Notes: generated by a model from the letters alone, not told the origin. A stretch of DNA of 62,000 bases from Chrysomallon squamiferum (GCA_012295275.1 CM022677.1:7229894-7291893); one strand, 5' to 3'. Counted from the first letter of the stretch, positions 25,185 to 38,058 are shown. Program-made: numbers and translations.

Positions 25185-28100
25185 GTGAGTGTTTTCCATG
25201 TCAGTTTTATATTCCAAACTATTTATTGAGGAATAACTGGAAATTCTTGGAATTGATTTTATCTGTTCAAAAACTCTTTACTATCAATGACTGGAATCCG
25301 ATATTTAGAGCTAAATAATATAACTTGTCTGAAACAGTTGAAATTTGAGGTGCCTCAGCAGTTGATAATATGTTTATTCTTGACCGTGTTTTAAAAAATA
25401 TGCTGGTATTAAATAATTGATTCAGCCATTCCCTACAGCAAGGTATAAAATTAGAGTGAAATGTACTTACAGACAGTGTACTGAAATAATTTAGTGTATC
25501 TATGCAAACTGATGACAACAAAAATATACCTTTCTTTCTTTACTTATGCTTTCTTTTATAATATTTGGCATCTTGATTACAACTGGAAAGCACTGTAAGC
25601 ATGCATTTTACTGCATTACCTGGAGATCACTTCAGTCTGTATTTGATTGCACATTTCAGTCATTAATCAGCTGAATTAAACACTGACAGTTCAATCTGAG
25701 TATGTTATGATTTTTTCTAATGATTTAACAAAACTGCAAAGGTGCAAAGTTTATAAATGGTCAGTATCTAAGTTAGGAATTAACAATCATTAAACCTTTC
25801 CAAAACTGAAAGAGGAAGACCAGGCTTACCTAACTGTTTAGTACTTATCCATTATAAAGTTAATCATGCATGATACGTTTTGACTGGAAAATGTTAAATT
25901 GTTTGACTTGTTACAGAGAATTGCATATATTGTGTACTATATATAAATTGTGGGAGGTATGCAAACAAGCAAAACATTCTGAATAACCAGGGCAAGTTGA
26001 GCCACATTCCCCTGAAAGACATTAACAGCCCACCACATCAATGTGTTAACATTTCTTGTTAAATACACTCTATTTTTGTGGACGTGTATTTTCCTTCAAC
26101 ATAGGCAACTGTTTTTTAAAGAAAAAAAAGGATATGGCCCAATATCATGTCAACATATGAAACCAAAACCTCGTCATAGTTATATATTTTGGGGTAAGAT
26201 TACAGGGTGTACATATTGCATGAATGACTGTTTTTAGCAAAATCAACCTTGCATTTAAATCATTTTTTGTTTGCACAACTTTTGTGTTATGGTGAATGAT
26301 AATTTGCTTATAGTTGAAATTAAAATGCCATTCACTACATCAACAGTGTTAGTTTGGCAGGTAAATGCCATATCTGTGCTTAACCTTGTTTTGGTGTCTG
26401 AACTTATTGTTGTTGTTGATAATCAATGTTTAGGGTATACATATACAAAGAAACTGCTGGCTGATGTCACTTCATACCCTTGAGCAGTTTGTGCTAGGAG
26501 GCCAAATCCAAGATGGCCACCACCAAATCTATTTTCTTCATATCTTCATAACTAGATCAAATAGAAACATGAATGAAAGGTTCTTTTATACATTTTCAGG
26601 CATACAGAATATAATGCTGTTATGTTTTTCCTCAATAAAATACAAAATCATGATGGCAACCACAAAAGGATGAAGATGTGGCTGTTTTAAGTCAAATTAA
26701 ATACACTCTATATATTATCTAGTATAGACTAATAACTAATAGGTCAACAATAAATAATTAATTGTCCAAGATGGACACCACCAAATCCAAGACAATTTAT
26801 TAGGATTACTAAATAAGAGAGAAACATAAATTAAAGTTTGTTTTATGAATTTTCGATCATAAAAGAATCAAATGCAGTTATGAATTATTTCTCAATTAAA
26901 AAAAATAAATAAATACAAAAAAAAAAAAATGGCCACCATATTTTATTAATTGCCGAAAATACATATTTTCAAGAAGTCTTAACTATACTTTTATTGCATT
27001 TTTGAATCTTAGCTTCTTAAACTATTCTTGTCCTTTCGTGTGCTTTCTCAGGAAGTTAAGTTTATATTTAATAAAATGAGTTTCGATGATTTGTGGCATT
27101 TCTAAGGTGACCTTTGGCTTCTGAACTCTCAACTGACTTAAATGTGCCTTTATTATCTTTCATGCAACACAAAAACTTTGCGCGTCAACTCTACACATCT
27201 TCAGTAGTGTGACATCATCAACAAAAGGGATATGGACACTACACATGGAGAAGCTAGTCCTAAAATGCTCATTATCACCATCCTAACTGGGCACAAGTGA
27301 CACAACACTATTTATATCCTAACCAGACGCTACCATAGCATTTTTGAAAAATTGATCCACTGAAGACAAGTTAAACCTATCAGTGTATGTATTAAAGTGT
27401 TCCATCGTCTTAATGCAAAACTACCTTCCCCCCACCCTGGATATGACTGAACTTTCCAAGAAGCTTATAATAAAACACACACATTACTTACTAGGTAAAC
27501 CTATAGTTTTTCCAATATTCTTCCAGGCATTTTCTTTTTACTGTTGTTATCTTTGTATGTTGATAAGAACAGTTGTAAAGTACTAGTATCCTCTGAACAA
27601 CATGGATGAGTTGTTCATCTTCCATTTTCATGTACAGGGGAAATAATCTTGTTTGTGATTGGTTAATATATTTTTAGATGCTCATGTAGTGCAACAATAA
27701 AATAGAAACAGTTCCTATCGGTATTGTGTTGTGCACTCGAATAGCTCAAACCACTGCGCCGTAGAGTGCAGTTAGGATGCTGCAACTGAAATCATTGGTT
27801 TCTAAAAAAGATGTTCAGTTAGGTTACAGCTTTAGTGATGCAGATGTAAATATACATTTATGTTATGTATATTCATATAAATTTATATATACACATGCAG
27901 GGTATCCATAAAGTTACTATACAGTCATTTGTAATAAAGAAATGCCAGGCAGACTAAAAATAATTCAGGAAATAAATGTATTACATCAGAAAATATTGTA
28001 ACAGTATAAGCAGTCAAAATAAGCTTTTGCAAAATGGGGTTGGGCTCCATCCTGTTGAAAGTGCAAGTTATGGAAATCTGGTCGTTGTTTCTGGTTGTGA

Positions 28101-29958
28101 CAATGTTGCATGCTGTTTTGGCCCTGGAAGGAATACTGTACTGAAAGTTGTAAAAAGTTAACTAAATCTGTCAGTTGTGGGACAAACTAATCACTGCTAA
28201 TAGTGATAGAGTGGGCCAGAGCACACTATGGACAAAGGAACAGTAGCATGGTGTCAAAAGCACAACTCAGTTCTTGGGCAAACAGTAAACACCATCACCA
28301 GTATTGTGCTTTCTACCAGCAGTCAGTAAAGAGTTTGAAGAAAACATGAAATGTGTGCATCATTGAAAACACTGAAAACATGATGCCAACAAATCACTTG
28401 TATCTATGACAATCCCAGGTACAATCAGTCTTGCACCAGATTAGAAATCATTGCAAATAGATCTTACATGTAACCGCATACATACATGTTTAGATTGATA
28501 GAACAAGCAATAAATACTATACATTTCAGTAATTAATTATTTCTTATTTAACATTTGTTTTAGCCTACGTCTAACACCTGTAACATTATAGCAATGTCTA
28601 GACCCAGTGGTTATTCTGTGATCATGGTAAGTGGAATTTGCAGAATTCACATTGTGGAATAGAAATCATATTTTGAAACAGAATTAAATGTTTTTTCATT
28701 TTTATCATTTTACTATTGTCACAGGCTACGAAACTGACAATTGAGTTAAGTTTTGTTTCTTTGCAGCCTGTCAAACCCTGTCTGTACTTAGTTGTAAAAT
28801 TATGTTTTATTACTTTTAGTTGTTTTAATTGTGATCTTTCATCCTGACACATACTTTTCATACAGTGATGCAAATCTGTGTCATTGTATGGCTTGATCAC
28901 TGTGGCCAATCTGTACATCACATAATGTAGTGATGTCATTGTTACGACTGGAATCAGTTGTATTTTAATTACAATTGTGTTAATATTTCACTAAAGTTTT
29001 TCTCAAATTAGATGACATAAATGGACAGTACATTGGATACATTAAAGATTTTTCTTCCATGTTTCCTTCGAGTGTATATATTGCTATTTTTGAGATAAAT
29101 ATAGAGCGTGTTCAACATAATGGCACTTTTTTAGGTAATTATCAAAAATACAATATATATAAATTAGTTGTTGCAGTGGTGAACTTCCATCAGCCAAAAA
29201 GCCCAATGTAAAAGAAGTACCACTCTTACCAGCGTAAATGCCAAAGGCCATGCAAGGCAGTTAAAGATGATGTATACAATGATAGAGGTGTGTTTTTTGC
29301 CAGCACAGTATAGACTTTAAACAAGTTCACACAGTGAAAAGTAAAAGTAACAAAACATCCTGATAAAAAAATTTAAAAATAAAAAAATATGAATTTCCAA
29401 AAGAAATGCTGATAGTATATGTCACAGTTTGTCTGTGGGGCCTTCTGCAAGTTTCTACAAACCACACTCAGACCAGAAGAATCTTGAATAAATACCTTTG
29501 TTTTCTGTGATTTTCACAAATTTTATTGGTGTGTTTTATATATTAATTTTTAATTACATAATTTATGCCTGAAATTAAAATGAAATAGAATTTATAAAAA
29601 CAGGTAATGCAAAACAGCTTTTTTTTTTATATATACTTGGTCTATATGCAGCGAATTAATTTTATGTTAATGATAAAGGCCTGGTTATACCATAATACTA
29701 TTATCTCTCATTTCTGATTTATAAAACTTCACTTATCTCCAAAGTTCCCCATTTTGCCATAATGTGTCTAGGTAGAAGTTAGTTCTCCCAATTTTTCTAG
29801 CCTAGCTTAAACCTTTCTTGTATATGTATGTGTATATACATGGTTCAAACTGGTCTATAAATAATGTATTTATGTATTTATTATTTATATATATATATAT
29901 ATATATATATCTGTCATTCTCTTTATATTTTTTAAATAAATAAAATTGTGATTTACAG
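25185..29958. other. Intron 2 of Ig gene 1, with dispersed repeats
   Basis: About 4.8 kb; the equivalent intron of gene 2 is 1.8 kb. It includes two tandem copies of a repeat beginning CCAAGATGG-CACCACCAAATC (26505-26670 and 26765-26940) and a tRNA-like fragment at 27725-27790. ORFs here, such as 28622-28939, are not supported as genes. Confidence 0.5.
26505..26945. repeat. Two tandem copies of a 'CCAAGATGG' dispersed repeat
   Basis: Copies near 26507 and 26766 share the CCAAGATGG-CACCACCAAAT start and then related AT-rich sequence ending in a TGGC(A)ACCA motif. Confidence 0.55.
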
Positions 29959-30291
29959 GAAAAGCAAGCACAGATATAGATTGCTTGGATGCAGCAACAG
30001 AATGGAAGGAGACAAACTTAACCTGTAAAGTGTCTGGAACAGTAACAGTTGGAATAAAATATTTTCGTCCAAATTCTGGAAACCCAGAAGAAGTTATGGC
30101 CTGTAGTGTAGATACAACTGAATGTGATCCGTGGGGTGGCAGACTTGGATACAGTTTTGTATTAGACTCGTCTACACAAATCACACTTATTATAAAGTCT
30201 TTTAACAAAACTCTTGATGAAGGAACATGGAGCTGTACTGATGGTGATCCTCCTGGTATTGGTGATACGACTTGCAGCAAAACAATTTCAG
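29959..30291 (+). CDS. Ig gene 1, V-like Ig domain exon
   Basis: 333 nt, phase 1 to 1, between gatttacag and CAG|GTAAGTT, giving 111 codons. The domain starts DIDCLDAATEW. The canonical cysteines are in NLTCKVSG and GTWSCTDG. The usual core Trp is replaced by aromatic residues in GIKYFRPN. Three further cysteine-bearing segments (ACSVDTTEC, DTTCSK, DIDC) imply extra disulphides. N-glycosylation sites occur (NLT, NKT). It is an extracellular recognition or adhesion domain of the gastropod Ig-receptor type, as judged from general features. Gene 2 carries the same exon with a 10-nt deletion. Confidence 0.8.
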
Positions 30292-30854
30292 GTAAGTTGC
30301 TATAAATGATATAAAATATTTAGTAAATGATAAAAAATTTCAACTGTGTATTTGCTTGTGTGTGAGAAGTGGTAAAGGCAACTCCATCCAAATGTCAGAT
30401 TATTATGATTTGAGAGAAAAGAGTTAATAAAAATAAATATATATTTCTGCAGCAATAAGTTTTTATCAGTACAAAATGACATGGATGACACATAAGGTTT
30501 TGATGTTGAACCTAGGTTGACAAAATTCTGTACAAACTGACATATTTGTATCCTATACATATTCATAACCTGAATCTTCAACTAAAGGTTCTGTTAAGAA
30601 CTCCTAAAACCCGCTGAAATAATACTGACCACAGTATTCCATCATAAGAATATTATTTCTTAATACAGAAGTTTGTTAAAAACTGCAAATGTCAAACCTG
30701 CAGATGTCAGGTTGACTGCATGATACATAAATATTTCAGAAAATTTACACATTGCTGACTTCACAGTGTGAGCTCTTGACATATTGTTTCACAAAAAAAT
30801 TCCATCATTCATTCATAATTTCAAAGCAACTGATGTGAAGGTAAACACACATAC

Positions 30855-30860
<6 letters not shown>

Positions 30861-30910
<50 letters not shown>
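30861..30910. repeat. (CA)n microsatellite
   Basis: Uninterrupted CA repeat in intron 3 of Ig gene 1. Confidence 0.95.
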
Positions 30911-31607
30911 TCATGTCCTACTCTAATGAAATTCTAGAAATATATTATTACTTTTTAACTATCAAATGTCTATTACTCTGAGGTTGGTGGAACTATTTTA
31001 ATTTTTTTACACTTAGAATTCACACATATTTTCACTGCAAAGTTAATAATGTATCACCTACTTCAAAGAAGTTGTTTTCTTTCTTACTTTTTTTAATCTC
31101 CCTTTTATTGTATTGAATTTGTTAATGTTAATATTGGTTTTAGTTTTAGCTTAAAAGTATTTTATTGCTCTAAAAAAAGAAAAAAGAAAATAAACTGATT
31201 TTAATAAATAACATGTACAACATCAAAACCTTATGTCATTTCTTTATGGTAAAAAATATTATTCATTTTCATTTGTTCTTAAAATGATTGAAAATAACAG
31301 TATTTTATTTCTTGCATAACTGAAGAGATATTTTCAGTTGATACAAAGTGATTATCATATCAGCAGTTGTGCCATGCACACATCTCGATGTTATTATTTT
31401 ATAGAATTAAAGAATACAGTTTAGTCTGTATGTGTGTATGTGTGTCTCACATTACTGATCTTACTTACTGTTGTATATGCACAGTAGATAAATTATGATT
31501 ATTTATTGTTACAAATTAATTTTGTAATACTATTATGAAATATGTTTTGTAAACTCAATATATCTGCTTCTCCATGTTTTCTATTTTTCTCAGTGTTCCT
31601 TTTGTTA

Positions 31608-31610
<3 letters not shown>

Positions 31611-31664
<54 letters not shown>
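31611..31664. repeat. (ATT)n microsatellite
   Basis: About 18 ATT units; another ATT run lies at 32693-32741. Confidence 0.9.
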
Positions 31665-32688
31665 GGTAGAACAACCAATAAGAAAATAATATAAATATTC
31701 TTGATGTAAATAAAAACAGAACTGAAGAAAATAGTGATACTCATATTCATGATATTGAATGGTACTTTGAAAATGTTGTAATGTATTTTTCATCTAAACT
31801 GATACCTCTATATTATGTTTTATTAATATCATAATTTATTAATATATCAATGTAAAATTGATTCATCAAAACAGACAAATATAGAATATTTCTTTTAGAA
31901 ACATTTTGCATTCCACAATACCTGAATGTAATTTGACTAGAGCTAAATACAGATTTCCTTTGTTAAAATTGTCTTAAAAATATAACCAACAAATTTAATT
32001 AATACATTATTTCAAACCTTTCTGAAATACATCATCTTCAACATGAAGATCCATGAAATAAATGTATCAGTATTTTATGAAATCTGCCATTAATACTCAG
32101 ATTTAAAAAATTGATTTTTAACAATGTCATAAACAGTACATGAGTTACAGACAACAAAGCTTACAGTGTTTGAGTTACATTTATCAGTAGTACTTCTCTT
32201 CATAGTCACCATTTATTTTTTATTTCAAAGTTAAAATTTATCATTTCTGATCATCTTCTCCAGTAATAGTAAATAATAAAAATTTTCGAAAGATGAGAAG
32301 ATAATAAATATTATGAACTTCCTTAATTATTAATATATTTAAACTAATAAACCAGACCTTTTTTATTTTATTTTTTTTATTTATTATTATTTTTTTTTAT
32401 GCAACTCGTATTGATAAATTCTGTCTGGTCATGATATTTGGATTTGAAATGAACGTGGTTTTGTATTTATTGATAATGCTTTCAAATTATTCAAAACCAC
32501 AGGAACTATAACTTTTTGTAAACTCCTGAACATTTCACCAGTAACAGGATATAAAGCTGTTTGCACAGTGCAGGTGAATGCCAGTGTTGTAGCAGATTAA
32601 GGTCTTTAACTTCTTTCTAGGACAGTCTACTTATAGAGAAATTTATTAGATGTACTGTGAGAATCTTAATACAATTTAAAACTTGACA

Positions 32689-32744
<56 letters not shown>

Positions 32745-32837
32745 TTAATAAATTTTTGCATTGTAGTCTTTTGTTTGAAAGTTTGAAAAAATATAATTTT
32801 TTTAATAATTATGCCTTCAATTAATGAATTTATATAA

Positions 32838-33300
32838 AAGGGTCATTCCATGTCAAATCACCCCCCCCCCAAAAAAAAGAAATTTAAACCCGACCATCTC
32901 AGATTTTTTATAAAACTTGGTATACTTGTTGACTGGGATCCCACAGCACCAAATCTGAAATTTTAGCCTAATTGGACCAGTGGTGTAGGAGATATGGCCC
33001 ACCGTATTTTGATATTTTTGACAAAAATGGGCGTGACCACCAACCTTAGAACCCTCATATCTCAGGAACTACTGGGCCAATCTTCATAAAATTGGTACTG
33101 TTGAAAAGGCAATATGACAAGGATTCCAAATCTGTTAACCTGACCTTTGCTATGGCTTTGAAATTGACCGTGTGGATCATGTGACCTTGAGATGACATTA
33201 ATCTCCCACATGTTAACTGAAACATATAAAAGTTTCCTGGATGTAATATTTTTTGTTTACCACAATATAGATTTAAAAAATGCACATACATGAAAATAAC
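32838..33300. repeat. Dispersed repeat copy (matches 37590-37905)
   Basis: Contains ACTTGGTATACTTGTTGACT, GGATCCCACA, AGGAACTACTGGGCCAATCT and CATAAAATTGGTACTGTT. The same segments recur reverse-complemented at about 37795-37905. Its tail, GTAATATTTTTTGTTTA with CACAATATAGATTTAAAAAAT, recurs in direct orientation at 37590. Non-coding. Confidence 0.7.
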
Positions 33301-33781
33301 ACCTTTTCAGCCATTAACATCTGATTAACTAAAACCTGAATGATCAATTCTGGATGCTAGGAATCACCATCTTTCTTGATCATCGAGTAAGACAATGTAG
33401 GCCTACATTCCCGGACATATTCTACTGTTCTCGTCACTTTCATAAAATTGGATAATTTCCTCCTTCAATTCTGAAATAGGCAGATACAAGCAGAAAAATA
33501 ACTAACTGATGTACGTATGTCTTTGAGTTTTATTTAGTAGGTTTTACATCTGACTTTTACAAACATTTACCTATGCACCATACAAGAACATTTCATGTTT
33601 GTATATCTTGTTTATTTATCGTACCTAAAAGTATTTTGTTTAAACGTTGAAGTCTAGCTTTATTTTTATAGTAATTTCCATTTAAAAGAAACTGAAAAAA
33701 CACAAACACATAAAAAAAAAAAAAAAAGTTTTGAAACAAAATTTATATTTTCATTTTAAATTTTGATTTTCAATGTTACAG

Positions 33782-33793
33782 GTCCACAGACAG
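33782..33793 (+). CDS. Ig gene 1, stalk micro-exon 1 (12 nt)
   Basis: GTCCACAGACAG lies between aatgttacag and GTATGATG. With phase 1 entry it encodes Gly-Pro-Gln-Thr and exits in phase 1. Its flanks match those of micro-exon 2 at 37080 and of a dead copy at 37327, which is strong evidence for a real duplicated exon despite the size. Confidence 0.6.
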
Positions 33794-34419
33794 GTATGAT
33801 GTTTGTACATGTAGAACTGATCATCATCATAAAATTTAAATACATAAACCTTATTTTGTATTTCTCAGTACATAACTGTTAATTTAATATAATTTTAAAT
33901 AATTTTATGGGTAATGTTTCTCTACTTCAAATATCAATATGAAACAAGTGCTACATAATTAATATTTTATAAATTTAAAAACATACATTAGAAGTAATTA
34001 CAACAGAAATGTCACTTCGTTTTGAAAACTAGTAATACATTAGAAAAGAAGATTAATACAAATAATTTACAATAAAAATTGAAGCAATAGTTGATTTTAT
34101 AATTATATACTTGTTCTTATTTTTGCTTTTTAAAATAAGTATTATGACATTGATTAATATTCTGCATGTACTAAACATACTTTGCATCTAATCTGCTTTA
34201 TTCCATTTATCACACATTTTCCCTGCAGCTGCTTGGTTATCAAGATTATTACTGGTGTTGATGGATGTAAAGATATTAATTGTCCAAGGCTAACTTCATC
34301 ATAACACAACAATGATATTACTTCTTTCCTGTCTTTATTATTATATAGTAATTTCACACAATAAATTTCTTATTTTCTCTTGTATCAAAAATTAAAAGAT
34401 GTACTTAAAATTATTATTA

Positions 34420-34430
34420 TTATTATTATT

Positions 34431-34484
<54 letters not shown>

Positions 34485-34485
34485 A
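34420..34485. repeat. (ATT)n(GTT)n compound microsatellite
   Basis: A short ATT run passes directly into about 17 GTT units. Confidence 0.9.
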
Positions 34486-35385
34486 ACTGTACTAGAAAAT
34501 TAAATATATAGTCCCAATAACAATGAATAAAACAACAAAATTTTAAGCAGATATTGCTCTCAAAAGTACAATATTAGGAAACCTAACTATATACTTAAAA
34601 ATGTTTCAAATTTCAGTCATGTTCTATGTCGAGTTGTATGAATATGTTTAAGAGTTTAAACAATAGTTCCATGATGTAATTATTGAAGTGCAAATTCTTT
34701 CTGTGAATAAATAATCTGACTGATTAATAAAATGTTCAACACAGCTGCTATGAACACACAGAATGTTATATATCCCCAAGCTTGTAAAACAAATTACTAA
34801 CATAGTCATCCCTTTTATCATAGCTACTCACTGTTGTATTTTACAAGGGTGCTAGTGATAATGCCTGGATTTGAAATGAGGATAAGCTTTTATTATATTG
34901 AATTATTATTGCTTTGTAATTTGTTTTCAAGGTTGGGTCAGAGTAGAATGAAGCATAACTTTTTATAAAATTGTGAACACTCAACCAGTAAAAGTAACAC
35001 TGACAGTATGTAGTATCAGTCCCAGTTTTGTAAATGCAAGTATTTAAGCATGTAAAACTGGAATGTTTGGATGTTCTGTGACAATTTTCCAAGACCATTA
35101 ATACAATTTAAAACCCTGTGTATTTTTATTATTATTATTAATTTATGTAATTCAGTTTTATAGAATACATTTTTGTTTCAAGGATTGCAAAGAAATTTAA
35201 GAGTGACCATTTCATAATTTAGATCTTTCAGATATATTACTACTATATTTCAAGTACTTTAATATAATGTATTCAACGTATAGTACTGTTAGAACAGTGA
35301 TAAACAGAACTTATCCATAGAAAAATGTTTTTCTTTCACAATGTTTTATTGATTACAGGTACTTCTACATGCAGTAAATAAATAA

Positions 35386-35428
<43 letters not shown>

Positions 35429-35587
35429 ACAGTCAATGTGTCAACCCAGTCATTTGGTCACATGCCTCTGACCGCTTGTCATTTGGCCAAATGACTGAAA
35501 ATGACCTCCAGTGATTTACTAAATGACTAAAGGGTATTTCTTGGGTGTTTTCTAATAACTAAATTATGTTTCATCTGTAATGAATAA

Positions 35588-36046
35588 TCAAATACATGTA
35601 AAAACAAATTTACCAGTATAATGCATTGGTGACACATAATACATACTTGATTTATTTGAACAATTTACACTGTTGTGACATCTGCTATTACACAACACAT
35701 TAGTTTTGAAACAAACACATCGCTTACTCTGACATCTCTTAGGTCCATTACAACTGCACTTGACAAAACCCTGACCACCATGTTGAAAGTTGGCTTGACG
35801 AAGTGACACACTGCTATCACTGTCAATGTCAGATTCACTCAGGATTCTCTGAGGACATAAATCAAACTGGTGTCGACTATATTTCTCTTTCAGAATACCA
35901 GAAGGGCAACCAATAGTATATTGTCTGTTTTCTACAGCTAATATAACACGTAGAATATTTCTGGGATCACCACATTCCCTGTCAACAGACGGAATGGGCA
36001 CAGCTACGTTATCACCAACAGTACATCCTTCATAATCACATGTCAT
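35588..36046 (-). pseudogene. Transposon integrase C-terminal remnant
   Basis: The frame reads VGDNVAVPIPSVDRECGDPR, later LKEKYSRHQFDLCPQRIL, and ends in a Cys-rich segment: GGQGFVKCSCNGPKRCQSKR, CVCFKTNVLCNSRCHNSVNC. This is the typical tail of KRBA2-like (KRAB-A domain-containing protein 2-like) integrases. Those proteins usually end at about C-x-NK. Here the frame reads on past SNK into unrelated residues, so the original stop is probably lost. Confidence 0.65.
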
Positions 36047-36061
36047 AATTCGCTCACTTTG

Positions 36062-36612
36062 ATGTCAGTGGGTGGATCACGGAAGATGATCCTGATACAC
36101 CATAATCCACTTGAAAGAACCATGAGGTAATGATTGCATAACAATGAGATCTACTTGCCCACAAGCAGAGAACTCTTTAGACAAGATCGGTCAGACAACC
36201 ACACCCTTTTCATCAGTTTACACTGACAGTCAATGTACATTGACTTAAACAGTTCAATAGAATCCCTGGTAACATTGGCATACTTCTTGCCTAAATCCTT
36301 CGCCATTCGACTGCGACAACCATGGCCAGTGGCAATGGGGGCACATTTCATAACATCGAATCACTCTTTGATGTGCACGTAATACTGTATCAGGTCGTCA
36401 TTGGATTTGCGATGTCTTATACACTTTTCAACATCACCACACTGAAGAATCTCATACTTGGACAGAAGATAATAACCTTGGGGTGACTTAGCTGATGATT
36501 GTTCATTTAAATCCTTCAGTTCATTTATCAACAAAAAGTACTCTGGTTTTGGTATAAGAACCTTTTTGAAAGATTCATATTTCTTATATAACTCATTTTG
36601 AACATATCTTCT
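36062..36612 (-). pseudogene. Transposon integrase N-terminal remnants, frameshifted
   Basis: From the upstream end: RRYVQNELYKKYESFKKVLI and GYYLLSKYEILQCGDVEKCI (36360-36610), a TGA, then IATGHGCRSRMAKDLGKKYA and TRDSIELFKS (36151-36351), a frameshift, then KGVVV, an in-frame stop, PILSKEFSACGQVDLIVMQS and FKWIMVYQDHLP, ending at a TGA near 36080. Everything between 'YQDH' and the C-terminal part is missing, removing the catalytic acidic residues. Confidence 0.6.
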
Positions 36613-37079
36613 CCTGAAAGCTTCATATCAACAACTGATACCTGAACCATAATGGCTCAGATATTTATAGACCAAGGGATTTGCATGCTCAAAACAATGT
36701 AATCTTAGTGTTGCTTTAAGGACACAGGCTGTTTAGTACAAAACAAAAACAACTAAGTTCAAAGAAGATGTAAACTAAACAGTTATAATAACTGTTCACA
36801 AAGGACACCACCGTATTAGTACAAAACAAAAACAAAACATGAAAAAACAAACAAAAGTTTTTTTTACTATAGTTAACATTTTGACTGAATTCAAAATTCC
36901 CTAACAGGCAGTCTGTCAAACTGAGGGCACTCATTTTCAATCATTTGGCCAAATGACTGGTTTGACACATTGACTGTAACATATGTATATATTTGTATTT
37001 TCTTATGCAGCATAATGTAAACAAAATAATAAAGAGAAAATTACTGTTTCATTTAAATTTTTGTGTTTCAATATCTTAG

Positions 37080-37103
37080 GTCCAACTTCAACACCACAGA
37101 CAG
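37080..37103 (+). CDS. Ig gene 1, stalk micro-exon 2 (24 nt)
   Basis: Lies between tatcttag and GTATCATA, phase 1 to 1, encoding Gly-Pro-Thr-Ser-Thr-Pro-Gln-Thr. It is twice the size of micro-exon 1 with the same CCACAGACAG end and similar flanking introns. The Pro/Thr-rich octapeptide suits an O-glycosylated stalk. Confidence 0.6.
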
Positions 37104-37326
37104 GTATCATATTTGTACATGAGAACTAATCATTGTCATAAAATCTTAATACATAAACTTTATTTTATAATTCTTAAAAATGTAATATCATTTTAAATAA
37201 GTCATATGTTGTGAAGTTAAAAACAAATTACAAATAATTATAACAGAACTGACATTTAAAAAAAAAAAAAAAAATAATAATAATAATAATATTTTCATTT
37301 TGAATGTTTGATTTTCAGTGTCATAG

Positions 37327-37342
37327 GTTGAACCACAGACAG
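37327..37342 (+). pseudogene. Dead third copy of the stalk micro-exon
   Basis: The upstream flank (ATTTTCA-TTTTGA-TTTGATTTTCA) and the CCACAGACAG core match micro-exons 1 and 2. The donor GT is AA here, and phase 1 entry would give a TGA. It is not usable as an exon. Confidence 0.55.
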
Positions 37343-37589
37343 AAGTAATCATTGTCATAATATCTTAATGCATAAACGGTATTTTATATTTCTCAATACA
37401 TAAATGTATTTACCATAATTTAAAATAATCTTTACCATAGCATCTCAGCTATATTACCACTTCATTTTGGTGATTTGATATTTTAACAAAAATATTAAAA
37501 TCCCATACAGTGACCTTATGAGTGATATATTGTGAATTTAGAAACAAATTATGAATATTTTTTATAGAAACTGTGATTTTAGAGGTGTA

Positions 37590-37905
37590 ATATTTTTTGT
37601 TTAGCCACAATATAGATTTAAAAAATACATTCGTGCAAACATAATTGATACAATGCATTACAATGTACATTTTCTACATGTATACACTTCTGTGAGACCA
37701 AAAACTCATCTTTGGAGTCAACATCCACCTGACATTTCTGAAGGAATGCCAGAAGGATGTGAAAAGATGCCAAATGGAATAACATGTTCTACATAATCAG
37801 GCCCAAACGGTTAACAGTACCAGTTTTATGAACATTGGCCCAGTAGTTCCTGACATATGTGGGATCCCAATCAACAAAGTATACCAAGTTTCATAAAAAT
37901 GTGAT
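37590..37905. repeat. Dispersed repeat copy (partly inverted match to 32838-33300)
   Basis: Reverse complement carries AAACTTGGTATACTTTGTTG, GGATCCCACATATGTCAGGA and ACTACTGGGCCAATGTTCAT, matching the copy at 32.9 kb. Confidence 0.65.
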
Positions 37906-37994
37906 ACTATTATTATTATTTTTAAATAAATAAATAATCTTATGCATTAAAGGTATATTTAATTGAGATTGTTATTCTGCTCTGGTTTTAACAG

Positions 37995-38046
37995 ATGGCA
38001 CATCACTTGCCACCCGCACAAAACCTATAGTATGGGCAATTACTGT

Positions 38047-38058
<12 letters not shown>
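37995..38058 (+). CDS. Ig gene 1, transmembrane exon
   Basis: 64 nt from gttttaacag to TTTG|GTGAGT. Phase 1 entry, as required by the stalk exons, reads DGTSLATRTK then PIVWAITVYII and exits in phase 2. The hydrophobic run would continue into the tail exon at 39867 (W-TYMIFMQLW-K), giving a helix of about 21 residues followed by basic residues. This is the membrane anchor of a type I protein. The last 12 nt and the donor are duplicated 176 bp downstream. Confidence 0.6.

Larger units (their letters stand above)
35425..36981 (-). mobile_element. Ginger/KRBA2-like integrase DNA transposon, internally deleted
   Basis: Bounded by inverted repeats TGTTACAGTCAATGTGTCAA (35425) and its complement ending at 36981; the ends fit the TGTNR rule described for Ginger elements. 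The left repeat has an extra segment before CATTTGGCCAAATGA. Minus-strand coding remnants run 36610 to 35588 in the order of KRBA2-like integrase proteins: N-terminal region, zinc-binding-like segment, start of the catalytic region, then directly the C-terminal Cys-rich tail. The DDE core is deleted and frames are broken, so it cannot transpose by itself. It sits in an intron of Ig gene 1 in opposite orientation. The flanks are (AT)n, so the target duplication is unreadable. Confidence 0.65.

Noticed and set aside
27725-27790. tRNA-like (SINE head) sequence on the minus strand, GGCGCAGTGGTTTGAGC
   Set aside because: An A-box-like word is present, but no B box or tRNA fold could be made; not a tRNA gene.
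28622-28939. 105-codon minus-strand ORF
   Set aside because: Lies in an intron, has no recognised domain and no splice context; probably chance.
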